From positions 9,734,001-9,798,000 of the forward strand of contig NC_003070.9 of assembly GCF_000001735.4 (NCBI RefSeq): a DNA stretch of 64,000 nt, in the 5' to 3' direction. Origin of the DNA: Arabidopsis thaliana. Taxonomy: Eukaryota; Streptophyta; Magnoliopsida; Brassicales; Brassicaceae. Below, one piece after another: positions 25,201 to 37,262 of this stretch (positions within the stretch are counted from its first letter, which is position 1; each line of letters opens with the position of its first letter). A model generated the notes under the pieces. It ran no database searches, was not told where the DNA came from, and saw only the letters and a program-made list of their open reading frames with translations. The position numbers and the translations under genes are program-made.

Positions 25201-26170
25201 TAGGTATCACTATGGGAGATTCACAACCAAGGGGGAGATTATAAGCCGTGGTCTCGAAAGGAGACTAAGTTGTTGGTGCAACTTCTTGAGGAAAAGATCA
25301 ACAATAATTAGCGTGATTCTAATGGCACAATAAGTAAATTAACTGTGGAAACGAATATTATATCGAAAATCAACAAGTTTTGTCGTTCAAAAAACTACAA
25401 TCACTACCAAAACAGAATGAAGTATTTTAAAATACAATACCAAATATATCTTGATCTTCAGCGTTTTAGTTGTGGTTTTGGTTGGGATCTTTTGACAAAA
25501 AGATTTATGGCTTTTGATAAAGTTTAGGGCAATTATCTAAAAGTAAGTATCTCATTTTCTTTTTAAGCGAACATGGTTGTATTTACATGTTATTAATTGG
25601 TCCTTTTGTTTTTGTTGGCACATCCAAACAATAAACAACTTCGTTATGATACATTTGAATTTTTTGGCGAGTTGCAAATCATATTTGGGGAAAGTGTTGC
25701 TACTGGAAAAAATGCAATAGGATTATGTGATTGTACGGATGCACATACGTACAAAGCTGGAGAGAAACCGAGAGAAGAATATGTGGATGATTTTGACAAA
25801 GGGTATGAGTATGATACTAGAACTCATCATGAGTCATCGGAGCATTACGCACCATTTATGTCTCATGGAACTTCAGAAAATCATATAGAAAAGCAGATCT
25901 GAGAGAAATACTGCACAAAAAGAAGAAAGCCGTATAATGGTTGCTACCAGTAAACTTTTGGATATAATATAACAAAGAGAAAAGAGGCAACAAAAAGAAG
26001 TGGCACAAAAAAGAATAACGTTTGGGATGTTATGAAATAAACTTCTAATTTGGATGAACATATTCGTCAAGGCACTTACCAAAATTTATCATTGGAACAC
26101 AAGACGTTTTTGTGAGCATGTCCGTGGAAGAGAGGCTATGATAGATACAAACCAGTATGGAATAAATATA
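25201..26170 (+). pseudogene. Decayed Myb/SANT-like protein gene related to Harbinger transposons
   Basis: Reading across several frameshifts and stops gives an ordered series of matches to the plant Myb/SANT-like proteins that accompany PIF/Harbinger transposases (the L10-interacting-Myb-like group). In order: MGDSQPRGR, then KPWSRKETKLLVQLLEEKI, then LTVETNIISKINKFCRSKNY, then YLDLQRFSCGFGWDLLTKRF, then a HPNNKQLRYDTFEFFGELQI block, then ATGKNAIGLCDCTDAHTYKAG and an acidic Asp/Tyr/Glu stretch. A Lys-rich coiled-coil-like end follows near 25900-26100, containing NNVWDVMK and LDEHIRQGTYQNLSLEHKTF. The canonical start is shifted relative to the main body near 25230, and in-frame stops occur near 25310 and 25525. 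It cannot make the full protein. No transposase ORF and no clear terminal inverted repeats were found. Confidence 0.7.
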
Positions 26171-28617
26171 GTTTTTACTTGTTTTTTTTTAATATTTTTT
26201 AGGTTTTAAAGTTGTTTTTACGTCGCATTTTTATTTTCTTTATTTTTAAAGTTTTAATTTGGATTCACCAAAAATTTTATGAATAAATTCTTTATCTTAC
26301 TTTTTATTCTAAAACTTCAAATAGAAAGTTTGGAAAGAAAAAAAGTGGTTAAAGAAGTTTTGTTGGATTTCGATTAGATTATACAATAATTTGTTATAGA
26401 GTTTAATTCTATTATAGAAAACCAAATGACATCATATATCACTGAAAATAGACTTCCACATATTTGATAAAATGAATAATAATTCTGTTTCAATGAACCC
26501 AAATATTTTAAAATCTGATAAACTTCAATTTTAATGGAGTTGACTTCAACTTCACTAACCACTTACACCAGGTTAATGAATACATACGACTCGTCAATTT
26601 GTCATCATGTCGAGAGAGAAATAATTATCATCAATATGTTTAGGCGTTTAGCCAACCACTTCATATATTGGCGAGATTATTTTCTTATAAATGTAGCAAC
26701 ACATAAATCAAGAAATTCGCTTTCAATATATTTTGGCCGGCAAATCATATAATTTCAAAATCCAACAATACTATTATAAAAAAAAAATCTAGGGAATTAC
26801 AATACAGTTGTATTTACGTAATGACAATTGTAATGGACATAATTAGAGAACTAGTTGCCATCAATATGATTAGCCAACTACTTCATATATTGGTGAAATT
26901 TTTGTTTTGAATCCAACAACTACTGTTGGATCAAGAAAACGCCTAATGATACAATTTCGAAATCTAATAAAAAGTCAATAACTATACTATTTCTTTGGTC
27001 AAGAAATGTCAATAACTATTACTAGTATGAAGAGCTGAAAGGTGAGGTGTTCGAGAGAATAATATGGAGATGTGGCCGAAAACAGAGAACCAATAACGAA
27101 AACTTCGCTCCCTGCCTACTCATATAAATTTCGATGAATTTATTAGCAACCTACTCAACTCGAAATGACTTATGCAGTGAAAATAATATACTTGAAGCCA
27201 AAAATTTGCTTTTTCGGCGTTATCATTTTGAGACTTGTCATCTTTATACACTTTATATTTTATATTAAACTGTATCTTAGTTTACTTTACCTTTTAAATT
27301 GCTATTCAATCTTATTCTCCAACGTAGTCTCATGGCTAATTGACTTAGGATTCGGAGTCATATTTCACGTGGGAATTTTTAAAGTTTTTACGGATCACGG
27401 GAGTTTGAAGTATATTTTTATTAAAACTAAACTTAACTTAAACTTAATGAAAATGGATGGGAATTGATGCGTAATACAATAACCAAATTCAGCAATTTAG
27501 TATTATCCAGAAAAAGCTAATATGGTAGATGACACATTAAGACTCAAAAATACTAGTGGATACTTCAGAAAAGGACCTCCAACAACTAACGTACGTATAG
27601 TTTAAGAGTATACGTTGAAGGAGTCCTGCGAATCTAGACTATATATCAAGCCAGTTTGTTAGTTCATATCTAGGAAGCTTAGGATGTAAACATCTAAGAA
27701 CTTGGATATAGTTATGCAATCATTAATATTGTGAATTATGATATAATTTTCTCTAAATACATATTTTAAATACCACGAAGTATAATAACACAAATTTATT
27801 AGTTTATTAGAATTAATAAATGTTCCTTGAGAAGATAACTTAAAAATGTGCCTTTTCTGCCCAAATCTTCCATGTAATGTCCGTTTGTTATCGATTCCAT
27901 TTTCTATTTGAACTTATAACACCTTCACAAATAGAAAGAGGTAGCTCCAAGAGTGGACTGCTCATAACGTTTTTTTCTTTATAAAAAAAAAAGGCCCATA
28001 AGAATTTTTAAATACATTCAACAATGAGTTTCATTAATTGTATACTTTCATTAATTGATTCTCTATTCAGAGGAGGGTTTATGAATTTGTATATGATGGA
28101 TGAATTAGTGATTCTGAGAGCTAAACTATGTATGGTAATCCTCTTCTTCGATGGAACCTTTTGTCGCCAAGGTTGTAATGTCATGATTGAGCAAACCTTT
28201 TCTAGTTAGAGGTATAATTCTCTGTACACCCTTTAAATTTGAAAAAAGTACAAATTAAAACAGACCCGTTAAAAGAAAATACATCATGGAACATGTGAGG
28301 GTTGGATTTGGGTTGCACAGTTGCGCCTGTGGTGGACGTGGATTCCCCGCCACAGTAGTTAAAAGATGTGGTCCTTCAATTTGAAAGTTAACGTGTGGCC
28401 TCAAACTGTATAATAAATTGTATACATTTACGCATGTATCTACATTTTTTCAATGACCAATTAATTTTTTCCCGGTCAAATAGAGCCCACATATAACTAC
28501 GTTAAATTAGAAAAATAAATAAATAATAATAATTAGAAGCAAGAAAACAAAATAGGTAAACAACTATATATCTTTTGAAGTTAACTATTGTTTCGAATAA
28601 TTCCAGCAAATAACCAA
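26171..28617. other. Gene-free AT-rich region with an imperfect direct repeat
   Basis: 2.4 kb with no recognisable gene. An imperfect direct repeat (CATCAATATG, then TTAGCCAACCACTTCATATATTGG-like sequence) occurs at about 26628-26690 and 26858-26910, each followed by AATCCAACAA. The open frames at 27165-27467 and 28024-28209 have no family signature and atypical composition. The repeat and AT-richness suggest old transposon debris, but no element could be named. Confidence 0.45.
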
Positions 28618-28770
28618 CGTGCTGTTGGTCTAATGGTAAATCTCTCAGGTGAAAGTACTGGATTCAAGACACGTTGGGAGGGATCTTTTTTCAAAAGGAG
28701 ATGAATTTAACCTGGTGTGGGTTCCGCCTCTCGGAGAACTTCCAAACATTCAAAAATTTTTTTTTTGAAA
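28618..28770 (+). mobile_element. tRNA-derived SINE
   Basis: A perfect RNA polymerase III A box (TGGTCTAATGG, 28626-28636) is followed at tRNA-like spacing by a B-box-like GGATTCAAGAC (28660-28670), then a non-tRNA body with CCTGGTGTGGGTTCCGCCTC, ending in a run of T at about 28758-28767. This layout and the GGTGTGGGTTCCGCCTCTCGG segment are typical of Brassicaceae SINEs of the SB/RathE type. It does not fold as a complete tRNA, since no full acceptor stem is seen. A target-site duplication is not convincing (only AACCAA on both sides), so it is an old insertion. Upstream of ABCB14 by about 0.7 kb. Confidence 0.7.
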
Positions 28771-29435
28771 AAACCAATCATGAAATTCATCTTTAATGAT
28801 AGTCGACAAAAGAAACCATAAAAATAGTAAGTATCAACTCTTATGGACAGAAACTACAACTACTTAAAGGTAGATTTGCAAAAGACTAATTACTTACTCG
28901 AAATCATTTGTATTTATCTGCCACTAGAGAAGTAGAGGGGACAGTTAAAATTTTAGTGCCAGTCTATCAATAAATTATCTCCAAAAGTCGATGTTCGAGG
29001 TGAACGAACACATGGAGCTGAACCATATATGAAATGAAGTTTACAAGTTACATTATTGTATTGGATACAAAAGAAGAACTATGCACTCACAAAGAAGTTT
29101 CGTTTCTAAAAAATACTACAGAACGGCAAACTCGTGATTAAAAAAACAAAACTTAAAACTACTCCATATAAGTGCATAATAAATGTATACAGTTTCTAAA
29201 AAAGGATAAAGACGAACTTCGTTATGGTCCACTTACGGCCGGGCGGATCTGGGTTTTACAGACTTGTCAACGATTTAGGTAGAACGATGATGATATTAAA
29301 TGAGCACGAGGCAAGTGAATCTTGTTTATATTTTCCATTATATTTTACCCGTTTTTCCCTACAAGAAACCCCAACACCCTTAAGGGAGATCTCAAGTACC
29401 TCTCTGTTTTAGTAAGTCACAGTGCTAAAGTGATA
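28771..29435. other. ABCB14 upstream region
   Basis: 665 bases between the SINE and the ABCB14 start. It must carry the ABCB14 promoter. CCATATAAG near 29163 is a possible TATA element but would imply a leader of about 240 bases. Nothing else was recognised. Confidence 0.4.
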
Positions 29436-32400
29436 ATGGATAACATAGAACCACCCTTTAGTGGAAACATCCATGCTGAGACCGAAGTAAAGAAGGAGGA
29501 GAAGAAAAAGATGAAGAAGGAATCGGTGTCATTGATGGGTTTGTTTAGTGCAGCTGATAATGTTGATTACTTTCTGATGTTTCTTGGGGGTTTAGGCACG
29601 TGTATTCATGGCGGTACGCTTCCGCTCTTCTTCGTGTTCTTCGGGGGAATGCTAGATTCTCTTGGGAAGCTTTCTACAGACCCGAATGCCATATCTTCTC
29701 GCGTTTCACAGGTTTCTTCAGAAACCGATATTCTTTCTCTTGGTTTTTGGACATAAAGTCATAACACTTTTGTTATTTGTCTTTTCAAGAATGCTCTGTA
29801 CTTGGTCTACTTAGGATTGGTCAATTTGGTATCAGCCTGGATTGGTACGTGTCTAGCTACTTGATTTGTTTTTATAGTGTTACAAAAAAACTGTTTTTAA
29901 TGTTTTAGGTTCAAATGGTATATTGGCAGGAGTTGCTTGTTGGATGCAAACAGGGGAAAGACAAACAGCGCGATTGCGTATAAATTATCTCAAATCAATC
30001 TTAGCAAAAGATATTACTTTCTTTGATACTGAAGCTAGAGATTCAAACTTCATTTTCCACATCTCAAGCGACGCAATCTTGGTTCAAGATGCCATTGGCG
30101 ATAAGGTAACCTTTCATTATTAATTCTATGGACGAAACAAAAACATGTAACTGATAGAATGTTTTTTTTTTTTCAGACCGGCCATGTTTTGCGGTACCTA
30201 TGTCAGTTCATCGCGGGATTTGTCATCGGTTTTTTGTCAGTATGGCAACTAACGTTGCTTACGTTAGGAGTGGTTCCACTGATAGCAATTGCAGGAGGAG
30301 GGTATGCTATAGTCATGTCTACAATATCAGAGAAGAGTGAGGCTGCTTATGCTGATGCAGGAAAAGTTGCAGAAGAGGTTTGTTTTAGACACCATGGCTG
30401 AGATTGTTTCAAAAAAACAAATATATGCGTTTACGTGTGAAAAAAGTTTTCAAAAAAAAAAAAAAATTAAAGTACAGTATGATCAAAACCATTTTAACAT
30501 TTTAAGTTTATCCAAAATATTTTTGCAATATATCTCTGAAAAACATATTTCTCTATGAACTTCAGGTCATGTCACAGGTGAGAACAGTGTATGCATTTGT
30601 AGGAGAAGAGAAAGCTGTAAAATCTTACTCAAATTCTCTCAAGAAAGCTCTGAAACTCAGTAAAAGAAGTGGTCTTGCTAAAGGTTTAGGAGTTGGATTA
30701 ACATATAGCCTCTTGTTCTGTGCTTGGGCATTGCTTTTTTGGTATGCAAGTCTTCTTGTACGCCATGGCAAAACCAACGGCGCAAAAGCCTTCACAACAA
30801 TCCTCAATGTCATTTACAGCGGATTGTAAGTCCGAGAAACCCGATACTTTTTCTCGATATATATCTTCAAATTGCATCGTACAAATCATTCTCTTACATT
30901 TGCAGCGCCTTAGGTCAAGCCGTGCCTAGCTTATCCGCAATTTCTAAAGGCAGAGTTGCTGCTGCAAATATTTTCAAAATGATAGGAAACAACAATCTTG
31001 AAAGCTCTGAGAGATTAGAAAACGGAACAACATTGCAAAACGTAGTTGGCAAGATTGAGTTTTGTGGAGTTTCGTTCGCATATCCTTCGAGACCAAACAT
31101 GGTTTTTGAGAATCTTAGTTTCACGATACATTCAGGCAAGACTTTTGCATTTGTCGGTCCAAGTGGTTCGGGGAAAAGCACAATCATATCAATGGTGCAA
31201 CGTTTCTATGAACCTAGATCAGGGGAGATTCTCTTGGATGGAAATGACATCAAGAACCTGAAGCTGAAATGGTTGAGAGAACAGATGGGATTAGTGAGTC
31301 AAGAACCAGCATTATTCGCCACAACAATAGCTTCTAATATTCTTCTCGGTAAAGAGAAAGCCAATATGGATCAGATCATAGAAGCTGCTAAAGCAGCCAA
31401 CGCAGATTCTTTCATTAAATCATTACCTAATGGTTACAATACTCAGGTACATTATCCAAAAAATTTATACTCATATCTTCTCATATTTCCACTTGATTAT
31501 TATTGATAAAATCATTCCACTAGGTTGGAGAAGGAGGAACTCAACTTTCAGGAGGGCAGAAACAGAGGATTGCTATTGCTCGGGCGGTTCTAAGAAATCC
31601 AAAGATATTACTTTTAGATGAAGCAACAAGCGCTCTTGATGCCGAATCAGAGAAGATTGTTCAGCAAGCACTTGACAATGTCATGGAAAAAAGAACAACA
31701 ATCGTCATTGCACATAGATTATCCACCATTCGAAATGTTGACAAGATTGTTGTCTTGAGAGATGGTCAAGTTAGGGAAACCGGAAGTCACTCAGAACTGA
31801 TATCAAGAGGAGGAGATTATGCCACTCTTGTAAATTGTCAAGACACAGAACCTCAAGAAAACTTGAGATCAGTCATGTATGAATCTTGTAGGTCTCAAGC
31901 TGGATCATATAGTTCAAGAAGAGTTTTTAGCTCAAGAAGGACTTCAAGCTTCAGGGAAGACCAAGAGAAGACTGAAAAAGATTCAAAAGGCGAAGATTTA
32001 ATAAGCTCGTCCTCAATGATATGGGAACTAATAAAGTTGAATGCTCCAGAATGGCTTTATGCATTACTTGGCTCAATTGGTGCCGTTCTTGCCGGATCAC
32101 AACCGGCATTGTTCTCCATGGGGCTTGCTTACGTGTTAACCACGTTTTATTCACCTTTTCCTAGTCTGATCAAGCGTGAAGTCGATAAGGTAGCTATTAT
32201 CTTTGTTGGAGCTGGAATAGTAACAGCGCCTATATACATTCTCCAACATTACTTCTATACACTAATGGGAGAGCGTCTTACTTCTCGGGTTCGCTTATCC
32301 TTGTTCTCAGGTAAACACAATTTTATTCAAACATCTCTGTTTTGGATTGATTCGATTCTTGAATACTTATAAATGTATACAACAACTGCAGCGATTCTTT

Positions 32401-33917
32401 CAAATGAGATTGGATGGTTTGATCTGGATGAGAACAACACTGGCTCACTCACTTCAATCTTAGCTGCTGATGCAACCTTGGTGAGGAGTGCTATAGCGGA
32501 TCGTCTATCGACAATAGTCCAAAACTTGTCTCTTACAATCACAGCCTTAGCACTTGCCTTTTTCTACAGTTGGCGTGTTGCAGCTGTCGTAACAGCTTGT
32601 TTTCCTCTTCTCATTGCCGCTTCACTTACCGAGGTAACTCAAAATCAAAGTTCCTCTCAAACCAAATTTTGAATCTTGAAACTGAATAAGCTTGAATGTT
32701 ATATTTTACAGCAATTATTTCTAAAAGGCTTTGGAGGAGATTACACAAGGGCTTACTCTAGGGCAACTTCATTGGCGCGTGAAGCGATTTCGAATATAAG
32801 AACCGTCGCTGCATTTAGTGCTGAAAAGCAAATCTCAGAACAGTTTACTTGTGAACTAAGCAAACCCACCAAGAGTGCCTTACTCAGAGGTCATATCTCG
32901 GGATTTGGATACGGTTTGTCACAGTGTCTCGCGTTCTGTTCCTACGCACTTGGTCTCTGGTATATCTCAGTTCTGATTAAGCGCAACGAGACCAACTTTG
33001 AGGATAGTATCAAATCTTTCATGGTATTGCTCGTCACTGCTTACTCCGTAGCGGAAACGCTTGCGTTAACCCCAGATATCGTGAAGGGCACACAAGCACT
33101 CGGGTCCGTATTTAGGGTTTTACATAGAGAGACTGAAATACCTCCAGACCAGCCTAACTCAAGATTGGTCACTCATATCAAAGGAGATATAGAGTTTAGA
33201 AACGTGAGCTTTGCGTATCCCACTAGACCCGAAATCGCCATTTTCAAAAATCTAAATCTCCGAGTTTCAGCCGGGAAGAGTCTTGCGGTCGTGGGACCTA
33301 GTGGTTCGGGAAAGAGCACAGTGATCGGACTAATCATGAGATTCTACGATCCGAGCAACGGAAATCTCTGTATCGATGGGCATGATATAAAATCTGTAAA
33401 CCTACGTAGCTTGCGCAAGAAGCTAGCGTTAGTTCAGCAAGAACCGGCTCTGTTTTCAACATCCATACACGAGAACATCAAGTATGGGAACGAGAACGCG
33501 TCAGAGGCAGAGATCATTGAAGCCGCAAAAGCCGCGAACGCGCACGAGTTCATAAGCAGGATGGAAGAAGGGTACATGACTCACGTGGGTGATAAGGGAG
33601 TGCAGTTATCAGGTGGGCAAAAACAGAGAGTGGCTATCGCACGGGCAGTTCTAAAAGATCCTTCAGTGCTTCTCCTTGATGAGGCAACAAGTGCTTTGGA
33701 TACGAGCGCAGAGAAACAGGTCCAAGAGGCGCTAGACAAGTTGATGAAGGGACGAACCACGATTCTGGTGGCTCACAGGCTCTCGACCATAAGAAAAGCA
33801 GACACAATCGTTGTATTGCATAAAGGAAAAGTTGTGGAGAAAGGAAGTCACAGAGAACTTGTATCTAAATCCGATGGGTTTTATAAGAAATTGACGAGTC
33901 TTCAAGAAGCGGTGTGA
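29436..33917 (+). CDS. ABCB14: ABC transporter B family, full-size P-glycoprotein ABCB14
   Basis: Nine exons: 29436-29711, 29790-29844, 29930-30105, 30177-30377, 30566-30825, 30906-31446, 31524-32310, 32392-32633 and 32712-33917. They encode 1247 residues, the recalled length of Arabidopsis ABCB14. The order is TMD1, NBD1, linker, TMD2, NBD2. Both nucleotide-binding domains are intact: Walker [10 protein letters not shown] twice, signature LSGGQKQR twice, Walker [13 protein letters not shown] and [12 protein letters not shown], and H-loop AHRLSTIR twice. The linker between the halves is Ser/Arg-rich ([15 protein letters not shown]), a plausible phosphorylation region. Established knowledge: ABCB14 is a plasma-membrane protein reported to import malate into guard cells, and it has been linked with auxin transport in stems. 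Start chosen by alignment with ABCB13; the upstream in-frame codons back to 29322 lack family similarity. It is the inverted paralogue of ABCB13 at 1-4129. Confidence 0.95.
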
Positions 33918-34159
33918 CTGATCATCGTTGAAGTTTCTTTTTCCTTTTTAATTCAAATTTATACACATACTATGACTTGTTATACGATTGTGTTGGGAAT
34001 ATCTAAACCCAAAAAACTTTTTGTAGTCCTACATGAAATATTGGAAACGAGCGATGACTTAACCCTGTATGTTATTTGTTGTTTAAACAAGAAAATATAA
34101 AACCTTTTAAAGAGACTGAAAGGAACAAGAAGAGAAAGCTTTCATTATGATTTGGTAGA

Positions 34160-36471
34160 TTACGAAAGCAAAATATATATTACCCCTAAAGTCGCATTAA
34201 GAACTCTTGGGTGGGACAAAAAGACTAGGAGCAGTAAACATAAGACGCATACACATATCAAGAAATTGACTACAAATTCCTTTAACATCCATAAATGCAT
34301 CTCATTCCTCTTCTTACTAATCGACTTTAACATTTCCTCAACCTTCAATGCATTCCCTTCTCTACAAAACCTAGAAATCAACAAACCCGGTATGCTAACA
34401 TCCAGCTTTGGGTTTCCACTCTCCGTATACCTTCTCTACTCCTTGTACATCGTCCAGCTTCAACAAAGAACTAATCACAGTTCGATATCCATCATCGTCC
34501 ATCTTCAACAAAGTTGTAACCACAGGTAAACGTTTTTTACCATCCTCCACTTCTTCTTCCTTGTTATTCTTACATTCGTCCCAAAGATTGTGCACCTCTC
34601 TTTTACACCGTGCCACATCACCATACACCTCTACCGCTTTTTTTTGTCAAACCGGCTTTAACATAAGCCTTTGCCATTGCAATCATTGTGCCTCTTTCTA
34701 GTTTGATTCCATCTTCTGTACCCCAACGTCTCATAAACATTTCCATTGCTTGTATCTTTGATTCTGCCGCGTACACCTTTAAAACATGGTTGACCGTGAT
34801 AAGATCAGGATCCACGTTGTTCTCCTCCATCTCACGAAGAATCTCATCCACCATGTTTCCTCGACTGTAGAGAGAGAGAATCAAGTTGAATGTTGAAGGT
34901 TTCAATAGGAACCCTAGCTCTCTCATCTTCTTGAGGCCATGGCTTTACCCAAGTTTTTATCGGATTTCGCGTAAGAGCTTAAGAGAGCTACGTAGACAGA
35001 GTAATCCTTCATGTTCTCAGGGATGTTTTCAAAGTACTTCTCTGCTTCTTCCAAACCCAAAACATTCTCAGTCAGGTAAAGCCTAGCTGCATAATCTTCC
35101 AAATAAAGATTACAAACTTGTTTTTCACCCATCCATTCGGAAACCTGAAGGGCTTTTGAGAACTGTTTGGAATCACGGAGATTCTTGATGAGGCATTTGA
35201 GATCAGACGGTTTCATTTGATCTCCCCATTGCTCCAGAAGCGGAGTGACGGGTTTATTCATTCTTCTGTCCTTAATGGTTTTACTGTTCATGAGTTTCTC
35301 AGCCTTCTCTGTCATTCCTCTGTCTCGATAACCAGAGGCCAACATTGTCGGGATTCGATGATCAAACTCAAGTGGCAAAGATTCCCACACTTTGTAGATC
35401 TCTTCTGCTCCAACGATATCATCTACTTTCAAAAGCGAACGAATCACTGTTCGGTAACCATTGTTATCACGTTCTCCTATCTTACTCTTGTAAAGTTTCC
35501 ATACACGTAAAACCTCTTCTCTGTTTCCAGCTTCACCATACAGCTTCATAAGATGGTCGTAAGCTGATTTTAACGACTTCTGATCCACCAATTGCTCTGT
35601 TAAACGCAGCATTTTCATTGCCTTTCCACTTGAACGGGCTCGCAGGTAAGCCTTTGCCATGTCAAGAGTCGTATGCCACTCAAGTTTGATCCCATGAATC
35701 CCTTCCCACTTATTCAAAAACTTCTCCATCTCGGTCACGTCACACACAGCCGAGTATAGCTTCAACACGTTGTTCACTGTGACATTATCCGCCTCCACGT
35801 CGTTATCTTTCATCTCAAGCAAAAGCTCCTCGACTTTTTCACGATTTTTTAGTGCACTGTAGAGAGACATCATTGCGTTGTAAGGAACAGGTCTTAAGAG
35901 AAGACCTAAGTCCCTCATTTTCTGGAACGTGGCTTCGGCTTTACACAGAGTTTTGTCTGATCTTGCGTACGAGTTTAAGAGAGAGGTGTAAACAGAATCG
36001 CCTCTTGCGTTCTTTGGAATACTTTCAAAGAACTTCTCTGCTTCTTCTAACCCTACAACATTCTCTATCAGATGAAGCCGAGCTGCAAAATCTTCTGGGA
36101 TTAGATTGCAGATTTTTTCTTTACTCATCCACTCTGATACCTAATTATAACATCACCGCAAGACATCAATTCCAACACTTATAAGAGATAGAGAACACCA
36201 AATTGGGGAAAGGGAAAATATGGAAACCTGAAGGGCTTGGAGAGATTGGTCGGAATCACGAAGCTTTTTGATGATGACTCTCACGTGCGAAGGGTTCACT
36301 TGATTCCCCTGTTGCCGCCACTGTTCTAGCACCGGAATGATTTGTGCATTTCGATGGAGAGCATCTGTGATACGATGCTGCAGTGTTTGGCTCTCTGCCA
36401 CATGGGGATGATAGGGTTCCAAAGGAGCGAACCCGGTAACGCGTTGCGTGTTGTAGAAGAATTCTCATCAT
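34160..36471 (-). pseudogene. PPR locus (At1g28020-like): fused tandem duplicate with several frameshifts
   Basis: Exon 1 ends at 36228 and exon 2 starts at 36140 (LQ|VSEWMSKEK), the same intron position as in the PPR gene at 22.7-23.9 kb. The longest open stretch, 36140-34923, holds about ten P-type PPR motifs. After a complete first copy, the N-terminal module starts again in frame (MNKPVTPLLEQW at about 35245, then ALQVSEWMGEKQ), so two PPR units are fused head to tail. The second copy has no intron at the ALQVSEW position. Frame breaks are visible near 36437 (transit peptide MMRILLQHATRY in a different frame from the body), near 34935 (LGKA to KKMRELG), in a run of eight A at about 34641, and near 34405 (VYGEW to NPKLDV). 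The readable frame resumes after each. Either this allele is a pseudogene or a shorter internal ORF from the ATG at 36128 (401 residues) is used. Function, if any, would be organelle RNA binding. Confidence 0.72.
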
Positions 36472-36955
36472 GCTCTCAAGCTGGAAGGATACATGAACAA
36501 CCTAGGGTTTTATGTTACTGTGGGTTTTGTGCTGCGCCGTCTTCTTCTTTTATGGATACTATTTCTTTAATTAATTTTAAGAAATATGAAATATGATAGT
36601 GTAGATACATGTTTTTTTACTTTTTATGTTTAGGCTTGTGAAGCAAGTGTTTTTGTTTGTTTCAAGAACCTGAAGGGTTTATGTGAGTATTGCTTTTGTG
36701 CCGCGTCTTATTTTCTTGGGTACTAACAAAAGAATTATAATAATTTTCAGAAATGTGACAGACCAAATTGCTTGTGGTTGTAGCTTTTATTGCTTAAGCT
36801 CTGTAAAGCAAGGCTTTTTTTTTTGTATAGCAACTTTTTTCAATTATGTTTATTCTCGTTAAAATTGATTTGTATACTATTATTAAAGTTAACACATCTC
36901 ATGATATTTTGTATACATCTTCAGATCATATAAACACGTCTTATTATCAACAAAC
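36472..36955. other. Intergenic region upstream of the PPR locus
   Basis: About 480 AT-rich bases. A short imperfect duplication is present: CCTAGGGTTTTATGTTACTGTGGGTTTTGTGC near 36501 resembles GAAGGGTTTATGTGAGTATTGCTTTTGTGC near 36672. No gene was recognised. Confidence 0.4.
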
Positions 36956-36960
36956 AGAAT

Positions 36961-37262
36961 AATTAGTGACATTCATTACAATGTTAATTGATATGTATTG
37001 ACAACAACAACTTCCTTTACGAGCGTAAGTTCCGACAAACCGGACATGAACCATGAATCTTGAGCCACGACATGGAAACAGTGATCACATTCTGGTATGC
37101 ACCGTACGGTCTCTTTGCTAGCATATTCTGATAAACAAATGGGAAAGATGATACCATTAGTACCCGGTAGCCTTCTACTTTCTCCCAACTCTAATTTCTT
37201 GTATGATTCTATTGTAGACCGGTCAAGACCTGTAGTGACCACTGACCACAACCCCTCGTGGT
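36961..37262 (-). pseudogene. Duplicated, broken RING-exon fragment of the neighbouring ATL-like gene
   Basis: This stretch is a direct repeat of the RING exon at 39513-39837. It reads VVTTGLDRSTIESYKKLELG, then SRRLPGTNGII, then PICLSEYASKETVRC and PECDHCFHV. The first zinc-binding cysteine is replaced by Phe (IIFPIC versus IICPIC). About 17 bases are missing after the DHCFHV motif, which removes QCIDEW and shifts the frame. The flanking non-coding sequence (AATTAGTGACATTCATTA) is duplicated too, so this is a DNA-level duplication and not a retrocopy. No transmembrane or extracellular part is present. Confidence 0.88.

Noticed and set aside
28621..28690. Possible tRNA gene
   Set aside because: The A box is perfect but the B box is divergent, no acceptor stem closes, and a SINE-type body and tail follow. 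A SINE fits better.
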